DNA from: Clostridiales bacterium | Lineage (GTDB): Bacteria > Bacillota > Clostridia > Lachnospirales > Lachnospiraceae | DNA: 64,000 nt | NCBI GenBank assembly: GCA_012520655.1 | Contig: JAAYNW010000039.1 | Coordinates: forward strand, 1-64,000 | Direction of reading: 5' to 3' | Shown: positions 25,421-34,745 of the stretch, piece by piece | How positions within the stretch are numbered: the first letter of the stretch is position 1 | Layout: every line of letters starts with the position of its first letter | Notes under the pieces: generated by a model | Database searches by the model: none | Told to the model about the DNA's origin: nothing | What the model saw: only the letters and a program-made list of their open reading frames with translations | Program-made: the position numbers and the translations under genes

Positions 25421-26617
25421 GTGAAAAAACAGCTTGTGAACGGGGAGGCACCCTTTGATAGTGTTTTGCCGGAATATGGAAAAAGGAAACTTTTAATGTA
25501 TGCAGATTCCTTTAGGGATTTGGCGAATACATTTACCTATATGCAAAAAGAAAATCAGGAAACGGCGGAAGTAAATGACAGGCAGGAATTTCTGTGGAAA
25601 AGGCGGCTGGTAGAGAATAGGGATTTGATGGCGGATCATTTAAATGAAATGGCACAGATCATGACAAAGGTGGCGGAAGAATCCTATAAAGCAATACATA
25701 TGAGCGAACGCAAAGTTAAGCAATTGACACATGCCCTGAAAGAAGAGGATGTGCTGTTAAAGGATATTTATATGCTGGAGAAAGAAGGCGGCCGCAAAGA
25801 ACTGAACCTTATTATGCGTGCCGCAAAAGGAGCTGTCCCTTCCGTGGAAGAAGTGGGAAACCTGCTGTCAGTATTGCTTAATTTCAGGTTTATGGCAGCC
25901 AAAAGCTGCCCTATTTTTGTAGGAAAGGAATGGGACACGTACCAATACATGGAGGAACCAAAGTTCCATATACTCACGGGAGTGGCAAAAGCGGTAAAAG
26001 AAACGGAAAACATATCCGGAGATAATTATGCGTTTGTGGAGGAAAAAGAAGGAAGCCTGACCGCGATTCTGTCGGACGGAATGGGATCGGGAGAAAAAGC
26101 ATGCAGGGACAGTGAGTTCGTTGTGGATCTGATTGAAAAGTTTCTGGAAGCGGGATTCAGCAAGGAGACTGCCGTACAGATGATTAACGGTTCCCTTATT
26201 GCGGGAGGAGAGGCGCAGAATATGTCCACGCTGGATCTGTGCCAGATAGATATGTATACAGGAGTCTGTGAATTTATTAAGATAGGGTCGGCTCCGTCTT
26301 ATATTAAGCGGGAGCATCTGGTGGATCAAATATCGGCGAGGAACCTTCCGCTCGGTGTTTTTTATGAGATGGACATGGAGACGACGAGGCGCAGACTGGT
26401 GGATGGGGATTATATAGTTATGCTGTCCGACGGCATACTAGACGCGCTTTCCCAGGGAATCGGAGAAGACATTTTACCGGAGATTATAGGAAAAGTAACA
26501 TTAAAGAATCCGGGAGAAATGGCCAATTATATTTTGAATTTTTGCCTTCATCAGAGCAAAGGAAGAATACGAGACGATATGACGGTCATGGTAACGGGAA
26601 TATGGGAGAATTTATGA
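25421..26617 (+). CDS. spoIIE: SpoIIE-family protein phosphatase without membrane domain
   Basis: A 398-residue PP2C-type serine phosphatase. SpoIIE dephosphorylates SpoIIAA to release sigma-F in the forespore. The C-terminal catalytic domain is complete (DNYAFVEEKEGS, AILSDGMGSGEKA, STLDLCQIDM, KIGSAPSYIKRE, NLPLGVF, VMLSDGILDAL), including the metal-binding aspartates. The preceding 200 residues look like the coiled regulatory region. What is missing is the N-terminal ten-helix membrane domain of the roughly 820-residue Bacillus protein, and there is no room for it before the gene. GTG 25421 follows GGAGGG at 25408-25413; GTG 25340 is a longer alternative with a poor ribosome site. The position between divIC and tilS is that of spoIIE in Bacillus. 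Confidence 0.85.
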   Translation: MKKQLVNGEAPFDSVLPEYGKRKLLMYADSFRDLANTFTYMQKENQETAEVNDRQEFLWKRRLVENRDLMADHLNEMAQIMTKVAEESYKAIHMSERKVKQLTHALKEEDVLLKDIYMLEKEGGRKELNLIMRAAKGAVPSVEEVGNLLSVLLNFRFMAAKSCPIFVGKEWDTYQYMEEPKFHILTGVAKAVKETENISGDNYAFVEEKEGSLTAILSDGMGSGEKACRDSEFVVDLIEKFLEAGFSKETAVQMINGSLIAGGEAQNMSTLDLCQIDMYTGVCEFIKIGSAPSYIKREHLVDQISARNLPLGVFYEMDMETTRRRLVDGDYIVMLSDGILDALSQGIGEDILPEIIGKVTLKNPGEMANYILNFCLHQSKGRIRDDMTVMVTGIWENL

Positions 26618-26738
26618 TAGACATTGATTTTTTCCCGTAGATTGGCTAATATTAAGTAATAAGAAAAAATGCGGAATTTTTGTGCATAATATATTTTTAT
26701 GGAATCATAAGACTTTATAGCAGCGCATAGGGAATAAA

Positions 26739-28196
26739 ATGAACGAAAGAATCTTTTCAAAAGTAAAAGGCTATATAGAAAAATATCAGATGCTGGTGCC
26801 GGGTGATACCGTTGTTGTTGGGGTATCGGGCGGTGCTGATTCCGTGTGCCTTCTTTTGATGCTTTATGAGTTGGCAAATGAGATTCCGTTAAAGCTTCTT
26901 GTCGTGCATATAAACCACGGTATACGCGAAGAAGCAAAAAAGGATGCAGCCTATGTGGAAAAGCTATGCAAAGAACGGAATCTTCCTTTTTATCTTATAG
27001 AAGAGAATGTGAAAGAATATGCGAAACGGGAGAAGCTATCGGAGGAGGAAGCTGGACGGAAAGTGAGATATCAGGCTTTTGCCCGAGTTTTGGAGAAACA
27101 AAGCGGAAATAAGACTGCCGATAGCAAAATTGCCGATAGCAAAATTGCTATTGCGCACAACGCAAGCGACCGGGTGGAAACAATGCTGTTTCATTTATTC
27201 CGTGGGACGGGTTTGTCGGGAGTCAGCGGAATTAAGCCGGTAAGGGATAATATTATACGTCCCTTGCTTTGCTTAAAGAGGGAAGAGATAGAGGAATACC
27301 TGAGTGATAAACAGGTTTCTTTTTGCATAGACCATACGAACTTGGAGGATACTTATACAAGAAACAGGATTCGCAATCATATACTTCCTTTTGCCGAGAG
27401 AGAAATCTGCTACGGAGCTGTATCGCATATGTGGGAAGCGGCCGATATGCTTCTGGATACCGAGGAATATATTAGTAAACAGGCCCGGAGGATATATGAG
27501 GAATGCAGATTGCAAGAAGAGGAAACGTATAAAAGATACTCTCTTCGAATTGTACTTCGGACGGATGAATTATTGGCGCAGGAGCCGTTCATGCAAAAGC
27601 AGGTGCTGCTAAAATGTCTGGAGGAGATTACGGAAGGCAGGAAGGATATTACGTCCGTCCATATCGAAGAAATAAGAAAACTACTTGACAGACAGGGGAG
27701 TAAACAGGTATCTTTGCCTTACGGACTGACGGCGGTGAAAGAATACGACCGTCTCATTCTATACGATGCAAATTCCGGTAAAAACGGTTCACAAGCAGAA
27801 AAAAAGGCGGAACCGATACTGATTTCCATTCCGGGAACTGTAAATGTTCCGGGTCTGGGAGAGCTGGAATTTTCTGTATTTTCTTATGAAAAAACTCAAA
27901 TTATTCCCGAAAAATCATATACTAAATGGTTTGATTATGATAGAATAACTAAGTCTTTATTGTTTCGTACGCGAGAAACAGGGGACTATTTAACTATTAA
28001 TAAGGATTTATCTAAAAAAACCTTAAAGAATTATATGATAGAAGAAAAAATTCCAAAGAGCAAAAGAGGGGAACTTTATGTATTAGCAGATGGCAGCCAT
28101 ATCTTATGGGTGCCCGGCTATCGTATCAGCCAATATTATAAAGTGACAGAATATACAAAGAGTATTTTGCAGGTACAATTAAGAGGAGGACTTTAA
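26739..28196 (+). CDS. tilS: tRNA(Ile)-lysidine synthetase
   Basis: A 485-residue N-type ATP pyrophosphatase that converts the wobble C of tRNA-Ile(CAU) to lysidine, so that AUA is read as isoleucine. The P-loop GVSGGADSVCLLLML is at residues 28-42, HINHGIREEAKKDAAYV follows, and the C-terminal TilS domain carries RTRETGDYL and LKNYMIEEKIPKSKRG. Between the catalytic motifs a small tandem duplication gives ADSKIADSKIAIAHN (about residues 128-142). AGGGAATAA precedes the ATG. It overlaps nothing but abuts hpt directly, as in Bacillus. Confidence 0.93.
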   Translation: MNERIFSKVKGYIEKYQMLVPGDTVVVGVSGGADSVCLLLMLYELANEIPLKLLVVHINHGIREEAKKDAAYVEKLCKERNLPFYLIEENVKEYAKREKLSEEEAGRKVRYQAFARVLEKQSGNKTADSKIADSKIAIAHNASDRVETMLFHLFRGTGLSGVSGIKPVRDNIIRPLLCLKREEIEEYLSDKQVSFCIDHTNLEDTYTRNRIRNHILPFAEREICYGAVSHMWEAADMLLDTEEYISKQARRIYEECRLQEEETYKRYSLRIVLRTDELLAQEPFMQKQVLLKCLEEITEGRKDITSVHIEEIRKLLDRQGSKQVSLPYGLTAVKEYDRLILYDANSGKNGSQAEKKAEPILISIPGTVNVPGLGELEFSVFSYEKTQIIPEKSYTKWFDYDRITKSLLFRTRETGDYLTINKDLSKKTLKNYMIEEKIPKSKRGELYVLADGSHILWVPGYRISQYYKVTEYTKSILQVQLRGGL

Positions 28197-28721
28197 ATGT
28201 CAGAGAAAGTAAGGATTATGTTGTCGGAGGAAGCGGTAGATAATAGGATTAAGGAGATCGGCGAACAGATTAGCAAGGATTATGAAGGAAAGCAGGTACA
28301 TCTCGTTTGTGTCTTAAAGGGCGGAAGTTTCTTTATGTGTGAGTTGGCGAAGAGAATTACTGTGCCGGTATCTCTTGATTTCATGTCCGTATCCAGCTAT
28401 GGAAGCGAGACAAAGTCCAGCGGTGTTGTCAGGATTGTAAAGGATTTGGATGAACCTTTGAAAGACAAAGATGTCCTTGTAGTAGAAGATATTATTGATT
28501 CGGGAAGAACGCTCAGCTATTTGCTGGAGATGCTCAAAGACAGAGGACCGAAGAGCCTGAAGCTTTGTACACTGCTAGACAAACCGGAGCGGCGGGTAGT
28601 GGATGTCCATGTGGATTATACATGTTTCCAGATTCCCGATGAATTTGTAGTGGGATATGGGCTCGACTACGACCAGAGATATAGGAACCTTCCGTATATC
28701 GGAGTTGTGGAGTTGGATTAA
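28197..28721 (+). CDS. hpt: Hypoxanthine phosphoribosyltransferase
   Basis: A 174-residue purine salvage enzyme using PRPP to convert hypoxanthine or guanine to IMP or GMP. VVEDIIDSGRTLSYL near residue 98 is the PRPP-binding loop, and VCVLKGGSFFMCELAKR and DFMSVSSYGS are standard. ATG 28197 begins one base after the tilS stop, with GAGGA inside the tilS end. The tilS-hpt-ftsH order is conserved in Firmicutes. Confidence 0.95.
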   Translation: MSEKVRIMLSEEAVDNRIKEIGEQISKDYEGKQVHLVCVLKGGSFFMCELAKRITVPVSLDFMSVSSYGSETKSSGVVRIVKDLDEPLKDKDVLVVEDIIDSGRTLSYLLEMLKDRGPKSLKLCTLLDKPERRVVDVHVDYTCFQIPDEFVVGYGLDYDQRYRNLPYIGVVELD

Positions 28722-28796
28722 TATATAGGATTATAAATGCCTGCATGGAAAAGGACATGCCGGACAGGATGGCCGAGTGCAGACAGGAGGTTAACT

Positions 28797-30638
28797 TTGA
28801 ATAATAAGAAGAATTTAAATATGTATTTTTTAGTTATCTTAAGTCTTCTTTTCCTCGCGGCATGGATGTTCAGGAGCTTGAACGGACAGGAGACCGATTA
28901 TACAAGAGGAGAGCTGGCGGAGGACTTGAAAGAGGGCACTATTTTGGATGCGGTTATTCAACCGAACAAAGAAAATGCCACCGGTATTGTCAGGGTTGCT
29001 CTTAACAGCGGGGAAGAAAAGACCTTGTACGTTACGGACGTAAACGAAATAGAAAAGGAACTTGTTTCTTACGGACTCGATCCGGAAGTAAAGGATATTC
29101 CGAGGGAGAATTGGTTTATGACGAGTATGTTCCCTCTCCTGCTCGTGTTGGTGGTAGGAGTTTTCTTCTTCGTCATGATGAACGCACAGAATGCCAGCAG
29201 CGGCAGCGGCGGCAAAATGATGAACTTCGGGAAGAGCCGTGCCAGGCTTTCTATGGACAGTAAGGTCACGTTAAAAGATGTAGCCGGCCTTCAGGAAGAA
29301 AAGGAAGAGCTGGAGGAAATTATTAATTTCCTGAAGGAGCCGGGCAAATTTACGAAGGTGGGCGCAAGAATCCCCAAAGGAGTCCTTCTTGAGGGTGCGC
29401 CGGGAACCGGTAAGACATTGCTCGCAAAGGCTATTGCAGGAGAAGCGAATGTGCCGTTTTTCAGCATTTCCGGTTCAGACTTCGTAGAGATGTTCGTCGG
29501 TGTAGGTGCCTCCCGAGTAAGGGATTTGTTTGCAGATGCCAAGAAGCATTCTCCGTGTATCGTATTTATTGACGAGATCGATGCCGTAGCGAGAAGGCGT
29601 GGTACCGGTATGGGCGGCGGACACGACGAAAGAGAACAGACGCTCAATCAGCTATTAGTAGAAATGGATGGGTTCGGTGCCAATGAAGGAATTATTGTCA
29701 TGGCAGCGACAAACCGTGTAGATATTCTGGATCCGGCTATTCTGAGACCCGGACGTTTTGACAGGAAGATTACCGTAAGTGCTCCCGATGTGAGAGGAAG
29801 AAAAGAAATCCTAAAGGTACATTCCAGAAATAAGCCTCTTTCAGAAGATGTGAATCTGGAACAGATTGCCCAGACAACGGCAGGATTTACCGGTGCGGAC
29901 TTGGAAAACCTCATGAATGAAGCGGCCATCAATGCAGCGATGGATAATCGCGCTTTTGTGAAACAGGAGGACATTAAGAAATCCTTTATCAAAGTCGGTA
30001 TAGGCTCCGAGAAAAAGAGCCGCATCATATCGGATAAAGAGAAAAAGATTACCGCATATCACGAGGCGGGTCATGCGATTCTGTTCCATGTACTTCCCGA
30101 TGTGGGGCCGGTATATACCGTATCAATTATTCCTACGGGATTGGGCGCGGCAGGCTATACAATGCCCTTGCCGGAAAAAGATGAAATGTTTTTGACGAAG
30201 GGAAGAATGTTGCAGGATATTATGGTATCCCTTGGCGGACGTATAGCTGAAGAGATTATTTTTGACGATATAACAACAGGCGCTTCCAGTGATATTAAGA
30301 AGGCTACCAAGGTTGCGAGAAAAATGGTAACGAGATACGGCATGTCGGACAATATCGGTGTGATTAATTATGATGACGATGATGACGAAGTATTTATCGG
30401 GCGCGATCTTGCCCATGCGAAAAACCATAGCGAGCTTGTATCCGGGGAAATAGATAAAGAGGTTAAAGAAATTATAAGCAGCTGCTATAAAAAAGCAAAG
30501 GCGATTATCGTGGAGAACCTGACCGTGCTCCATAAGTGCGCGGAGCTGTTGCTGGAAAAAGAAAAGATTTCCAGAGAAGAGTTTGAAGAATTATTTCTTG
30601 CACAGACTTCCAGGATGGAAGAACTTACCGCAGAATAA
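28797..30638 (+). CDS. ftsH: ATP-dependent zinc metalloprotease FtsH
   Basis: A 613-residue membrane AAA+ protease that degrades short-lived and misassembled membrane proteins. Membrane helix one is at about residues 8-25, an extracytoplasmic domain follows, and helix two ([16 protein letters not shown]) is near 110. The AAA module has Walker A GAPGTGKT, Walker B FIDEID, and the second region of homology [25 protein letters not shown] near residue 420 is the zinc site. TTG 28797 is chosen because AGGAGG is six bases ahead; an upstream ATG at 28737 would add an unlikely basic stretch. Confidence 0.95.
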   Translation: MNNKKNLNMYFLVILSLLFLAAWMFRSLNGQETDYTRGELAEDLKEGTILDAVIQPNKENATGIVRVALNSGEEKTLYVTDVNEIEKELVSYGLDPEVKDIPRENWFMTSMFPLLLVLVVGVFFFVMMNAQNASSGSGGKMMNFGKSRARLSMDSKVTLKDVAGLQEEKEELEEIINFLKEPGKFTKVGARIPKGVLLEGAPGTGKTLLAKAIAGEANVPFFSISGSDFVEMFVGVGASRVRDLFADAKKHSPCIVFIDEIDAVARRRGTGMGGGHDEREQTLNQLLVEMDGFGANEGIIVMAATNRVDILDPAILRPGRFDRKITVSAPDVRGRKEILKVHSRNKPLSEDVNLEQIAQTTAGFTGADLENLMNEAAINAAMDNRAFVKQEDIKKSFIKVGIGSEKKSRIISDKEKKITAYHEAGHAILFHVLPDVGPVYTVSIIPTGLGAAGYTMPLPEKDEMFLTKGRMLQDIMVSLGGRIAEEIIFDDITTGASSDIKKATKVARKMVTRYGMSDNIGVINYDDDDDEVFIGRDLAHAKNHSELVSGEIDKEVKEIISSCYKKAKAIIVENLTVLHKCAELLLEKEKISREEFEELFLAQTSRMEELTAE

Positions 30639-30750
30639 CGAGTGACAGCAGAATAGCGAAAAGGGGCGAAAAAGTGCTGCAAAACGATGAAGTTGTGCAA
30701 AACATACAAAAATATGACATTGTTTTTGTAATATTTGTGAATCCTTAGTA

Positions 30751-30884
30751 TTTACGCATAATATGGGCTATGCTATTATACTACTTGTAACCCCCCCAAT
30801 ACATTATATAGTTTTTTGCTATACCCCATAAGAAAGAAATACCTTCTCTAAAAAAGACAGCGGATCGACAGGCTGTCTTTTTTA
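30751..30884 (+). ncRNA. Candidate small RNA unit (promoter, ~100-nt transcript, terminator)
   Basis: TTTACG at 30751-30756 and TATTAT at 30774-30779 are 17 bases apart, predicting a start near 30787. The RNA would end at a strong terminator, AAAAAAGACAGC (30850-30861) with GCTGTCTTTTTT (30872-30883). Between them lie a seven-C run (30791-30797), a small hairpin TATAG-TTTTTTG-CTATA and a second CCCC. Unpaired C-rich motifs of this sort in Firmicute small RNAs pair with Shine-Dalgarno sequences. No ORF with a ribosome site exists inside. Alternatively it is only the ftsH terminator plus a chance promoter. Confidence 0.45.
30850..30884 (+). terminator. Terminator after ftsH / end of candidate small RNA
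   Basis: A 12-bp perfect stem (30850-30861 with 30872-30883) with a ten-base loop and a six-T run. The stem is flanked by A-run and T-run, so it can act on both strands, although the next gene runs the same way. Confidence 0.88.
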
Positions 30885-30977
30885 CTGTTCGTAAATGCGG
30901 AAAGCAGGGGTATATAATTGCTTGAATATCGACAATATATAGTATAAAATAGTTTTAGCAAATGTGGGAGAACAGCT

Positions 30978-33107
30978 ATGGATATCAATGGATTACCTAA
31001 AATCGAATATGATCAGCATTATATATCCAGAATGCGTCCTGTCTTCAACAGAAGGGCTTTATTCAGCGATATGACAGAGGATTATGTTTACCCGCCCGAA
31101 CCGAGCGCTTATGGAGAAATTACGGTAAGATTCCGAACCGAGAAAAACAACGTAGATAATGTTTTTTTTGTGTGCGATAATGAAAAGCATTTGATGTCAA
31201 AGTCGGAATCGGACGATTATTTTGATTATTACATCCATACGGTACAATTAGAAAACAGGGAAATTGTTTATTATTTTGAGATTCAGGCAGGAAAGCTTAT
31301 TTGCTATTATAACTATGGCGGAGCTGTTAAAAACCTTGATAAACATTTGCATTTTCGCCTGATACCCGGGTATAAGACTCCTGACTGGGCAAAAGGAGCG
31401 GTTATGTATCAAATATACGTGGATCGCTTCTATAACGGGGACCCGTCTAATGATGTACTGACCAATGAGTATAAGTATATAGGAGAGAACACAGTAAAAA
31501 TAGAAAATTGGAATAAGTACCCGGCGAAGGCCGGAATGAGGGAATTCTACGGCGGAGATTTGCAAGGAGTCCTGGATAAAATGGATTATCTGCAGGACTT
31601 AGGCGTGGATGTCATCTATTTTAACCCGTTGTTCGTATCTCCCTCAAATCATAAATATGATATACAGGATTATGACTATATTGATCCGCATTTTGGAAAA
31701 ATTGTGGTGGATGAAGGACATCTGCTGGAACCCGGAGGGGAGAACAAAGATGCTTCCAGATATATAAGCAGGGTAACGAATAAATTGAATCTGGAGGTGA
31801 GCAACAGACTGTTTATTCAGGTAGTGGAGGAAGCACACCGCAGAGGCATGAAGGTTATACTGGACGGTGTATTCAACCATTGCGGTTCTTTTAACAAATG
31901 GATGGACAGGGAAAGAATATATGAAAATGCCGAAGGCTATGAAAAGGGAGCCTATATAGATAATGGAAGCCCCTATCATAATTATTTCTCGTTTCATGAT
32001 ATGAACGCATGGCCCTACAATGGAACGTATGACGGATGGTGGGGACATGATACGCTTCCGAAGCTGAATTACGAAGGTTCCAAGGATTTATTCGAATATG
32101 TCATGCATATTGCGAGAAAATGGGTTTCTCCGCCTTACAATGCGGATGGCTGGCGTCTGGATGTTGCCGCGGACCTAGGGCATTCACAGGAATACAATCA
32201 TTATTTTTGGAAACAGTTTCATAAAGCTGTAAAGGAAGCAAATCCCAATGCAATAGTACTTGCCGAGCACTACGGCAATCCGAAAGACTGGCTCCACGGT
32301 GATGAATGGGATACTATTATGAACTACGATGCCTTTATGGAACCTGTCACGTGGTTTTTGACGGGTATGCAGAAACACAGCGATGATTATAGAGAGGATA
32401 TGTACGGAGACGTGGATAATTTTTGGGGTGCTATGATATATAACGGCGCCAATATGACGATGCCCTCCATGTATATAGCGATGAACGAATTATCCAATCA
32501 TGATCATTCCCGGTTTCTTACGAGAACGAATAAAAAGGTGGGCCGGATTAACACTCTCGGCTCTGAAGCCGCAAATGAGGGCGTGAACAAAGCTGTTTTA
32601 AGGGAAGCGGTTGTCATGCAGATGACTTGGCCCGGCGCACCTACGATATATTACGGTGATGAAGCGGGTGTAACAGGGTTTACCGATCCGGATAACCGGA
32701 GAACTTATCCGTGGGGTAATGAGGATAAGGAATTAATAGCCTTCCATAAGGAAATGATACGGATACATAAGAGGAACAAGGAGTTCTTAACGGGTTCTAT
32801 CAGATGGTATATGGAAACGGAAAGGAATGTCCTCGGATACGGACGTTTTAACAGACAGGAACAATCGTTAGTCTGGATAAATAATAATGCTCATGAAGTA
32901 ACGCAAGAAGTATCCGTATGGTATTTGGGTACACCCAAAGAAGGTGTTATGGAACGACTTATTTTGACAACAGAGGAAGGTTATGATACGGAGCAGAAGG
33001 AATATCCGATTGTATCGGGTAAGGTGAAGATAACGCTTCCTCCGACGTCGGCTATTATCTTAAAATACCGTAAGAAGCCAATGAAAAATTTCTTGCAATT
33101 TAAATAA
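30978..33107 (+). CDS. GH13 alpha-amylase / neopullulanase-type glycosidase
   Basis: A 709-residue intracellular enzyme, no signal peptide. Residues 20-130 form an N-terminal beta domain of the CBM34 kind seen in neopullulanases and cyclomaltodextrinases. The (beta/alpha)8 barrel starts with GAVMYQIYVDRFYNGDPSND near 137 and shows the four GH13 regions: DGVFNH, DGWRLDVA (nucleophile Asp), VLAEHYG (acid/base Glu) and LSNHDHSRF (transition-state Asp). It probably cleaves imported maltodextrins, cyclodextrins or pullulan fragments. GGGAG precedes the ATG. It is a single gene followed by two tRNAs. Confidence 0.9.
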   Translation: MDINGLPKIEYDQHYISRMRPVFNRRALFSDMTEDYVYPPEPSAYGEITVRFRTEKNNVDNVFFVCDNEKHLMSKSESDDYFDYYIHTVQLENREIVYYFEIQAGKLICYYNYGGAVKNLDKHLHFRLIPGYKTPDWAKGAVMYQIYVDRFYNGDPSNDVLTNEYKYIGENTVKIENWNKYPAKAGMREFYGGDLQGVLDKMDYLQDLGVDVIYFNPLFVSPSNHKYDIQDYDYIDPHFGKIVVDEGHLLEPGGENKDASRYISRVTNKLNLEVSNRLFIQVVEEAHRRGMKVILDGVFNHCGSFNKWMDRERIYENAEGYEKGAYIDNGSPYHNYFSFHDMNAWPYNGTYDGWWGHDTLPKLNYEGSKDLFEYVMHIARKWVSPPYNADGWRLDVAADLGHSQEYNHYFWKQFHKAVKEANPNAIVLAEHYGNPKDWLHGDEWDTIMNYDAFMEPVTWFLTGMQKHSDDYREDMYGDVDNFWGAMIYNGANMTMPSMYIAMNELSNHDHSRFLTRTNKKVGRINTLGSEAANEGVNKAVLREAVVMQMTWPGAPTIYYGDEAGVTGFTDPDNRRTYPWGNEDKELIAFHKEMIRIHKRNKEFLTGSIRWYMETERNVLGYGRFNRQEQSLVWINNNAHEVTQEVSVWYLGTPKEGVMERLILTTEEGYDTEQKEYPIVSGKVKITLPPTSAIILKYRKKPMKNFLQFK

Positions 33108-33163
33108 CTATATGATATAAATGTATATTGTCAGGTATATCTAATGTGGACAATATAACATGT

Positions 33164-33245
33164 GGATGGATTCCCGAGTGGCCAAAGGGGACAGACTGTA
33201 AATCTGCTGCAAATTGCTTCGGTGGTTCGAATCCACCTCCATCCA
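33164..33245 (+). tRNA. tRNA-Tyr (GTA)
   Basis: An 82-base class II tRNA. Acceptor arms GGATGGA (33164-33170) and TCCATCC (33238-33244) pair fully, the anticodon loop CTGTAAA has GTA at 33198-33200, a long variable arm follows, and GGTTCGAATCC forms the T arm. The CCA end is not encoded. Confidence 0.95.
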
Positions 33246-33295
33246 TTTAAAGTCAAAAAGCTTAATATAAGTTTTGCTTTATTTGATTTTAAAAT

Positions 33296-33379
33296 GCTGG
33301 TGTGGCGGAATAGGCAGACGCAAAGGACTTAAAATCCTTCGGGAGCAATCCCGTACCGGTTCAAGTCCGGTCACCAGCA
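33296..33379 (+). tRNA. tRNA-Leu (TAA)
   Basis: An 84-base class II tRNA. Acceptor arms GCTGGTG (33296-33302) and CACCAGC (33372-33378) pair fully. The anticodon stem AGGA/TCCT encloses TAA at 33330-33332, the variable arm is CGGGAGCAATCCCG, and the T arm contains GGTTCAAGTCC. No CCA is encoded. It lies 50 bases after tRNA-Tyr and is likely co-transcribed. Confidence 0.95.
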
Positions 33380-33395
33380 CTAAATCATAATATAG

Positions 33396-33451
33396 AAAAG
33401 ACCATTGCTTTGAATCTCTGTCGAGATGATTTGGGAGTAATGGTCTTTTTT
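33396..33451 (+). terminator. Terminator after the tRNA pair
   Basis: AAAAGACCATTGCT at 33396-33409 pairs with AGTAATGGTCTTTT at 33436-33449 (one wobble), with a T-run to 33451. The convergent lacI-type gene may use it in the other direction. Confidence 0.85.
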
Positions 33452-33453
33452 AG

Positions 33454-34458
33454 TTATAATGTAGTCGATTCTCTTACGATTAATTCCGTATCCAGAATAA
33501 TCTGTTTATCCTCCATGTTAGGATTCTTTATCTTCTCAATTAATAATTCACAAGATTGATAACCGAGCTGAAAGCATGGCTGTTCAATAGTGGTAATCGT
33601 TGGTCTTGACATAGTGGATAGCTCGATGTTATCAAAGCCGACTACCGAAACATCCTCCGGAACCTTCAAACCCAGCTGCTTCGCAGCATTAATTGCACTC
33701 ATAGCAAATACATCGGAACAAGCAAATATTGCATCAGGCCTGTTGGGCAGACTTAAAATGTGAAGGGCATTGGAAAAAGCCTGGCTGTAATTAATGGTGG
33801 ACAGATGAGTAGTCCATGCCGGATTGATTTCCATATTGGCTTCCTGCAATGCGGCCAGATAGCCTTTTTCCCGGTGTCTTGCATACTTAAAATGCATATT
33901 GCAGTTCATAAACCCTATCTTCTTTCTTCCTGTAGAGATAAGGTAATTTACAGCCTTTTTGGCAGCGGCCACATCATCGATACTTACATAGGAAACTCCG
34001 TAATTCTCAGCATATTCCGAACACATTACAACAGGACAGCGGAAGGTAAGCTCATCCAATAATTCTGAGTGAGGTACTGAAGCTAATATTAATATTCCGG
34101 CAATGGAATTATTTTTCAAAATATTGGTATAATCGCTGCTATCCGTGTAAAAATCTCTGGATTGCAGAATTAAGACATCATATCCTTGTGCATGGGCTGA
34201 TTTTTGTACTCCATCAATGACGGGACTGTTAAATGGATTGTCAAACCCCGGTATACACATCAATATTACTTTGCTGTTGGAATCCGATAGAGTAGCAGGC
34301 TTTTGAGGAGAGAATTTCAGTTCTTCCATAGCTTCCAATACTTTTTGCCTTGTCGCCGGTTTTACGTTGTCTTTGTGATTGATAATACGGGAAACCGTTG
34401 CAATAGAAACATTGGCTCTTCTGGCAATATCTTCTATCGTAATCTTGGAATCATTCAT
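33454..34458 (-). CDS. LacI family transcriptional regulator
   Basis: A 334-residue repressor: KITIEDIARRANVSIATVSRIINHKDNVKPATRQKV in the first 40 residues is the DNA-binding head, and the effector domain ends with VPEDVSVVGFDNIELSTMSRPTITTIEQP. ATG 34458 lies about nine bases after AAGGAG; the longer frame to 34518 is AT-rich non-coding-like sequence. It is transcribed away from the dehydrogenase-ABC-isomerase operon at 34746, whose promoter carries a CG-centred palindrome, and is the likely controller of that operon. Confidence 0.9.
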   Translation of the reverse strand: MNDSKITIEDIARRANVSIATVSRIINHKDNVKPATRQKVLEAMEELKFSPQKPATLSDSNSKVILMCIPGFDNPFNSPVIDGVQKSAHAQGYDVLILQSRDFYTDSSDYTNILKNNSIAGILILASVPHSELLDELTFRCPVVMCSEYAENYGVSYVSIDDVAAAKKAVNYLISTGRKKIGFMNCNMHFKYARHREKGYLAALQEANMEINPAWTTHLSTINYSQAFSNALHILSLPNRPDAIFACSDVFAMSAINAAKQLGLKVPEDVSVVGFDNIELSTMSRPTITTIEQPCFQLGYQSCELLIEKIKNPNMEDKQIILDTELIVRESTTL

Positions 34459-34657
34459 TATTAAGAGCTCCTTATTTCTTTGTTTCTTTGTAAATCTAAA
34501 TATATTATATAAAAACATGTAAAAAATGTAAAGAAAAATGAAAATGAAAAAATAAAAATATATTAATTTTAAAATATCAAATTGGATAATATGTATAAAA
34601 TAAAGAGTAAAAATTGGATATAATATTCAAAATATCCTAAATAATAAAAAAATATCA

Positions 34658-34724
34658 TTGACAATAACCATGTGCAGTGCTATGATGACACTGTAAAATT
34701 TACGTAAATAAAAAAAATTTACAG
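34658..34724 (+). promoter_or_regulatory. Promoter and LacI-type operator of the dehydrogenase/ABC operon
   Basis: TTGACA (34658-34663) and TATGAT (34681-34686) are 17 bases apart. Twelve bases downstream a perfect palindrome ATTTACGTAAAT (34698-34709), with the central CG typical of LacI-family sites, is bracketed by CTGTAAA (34691-34697) and TTTACAG (34718-34724). Binding there would block transcription start. Confidence 0.7.
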
Positions 34725-34745
34725 AAAATAAGAGAGGAAAGCTAA

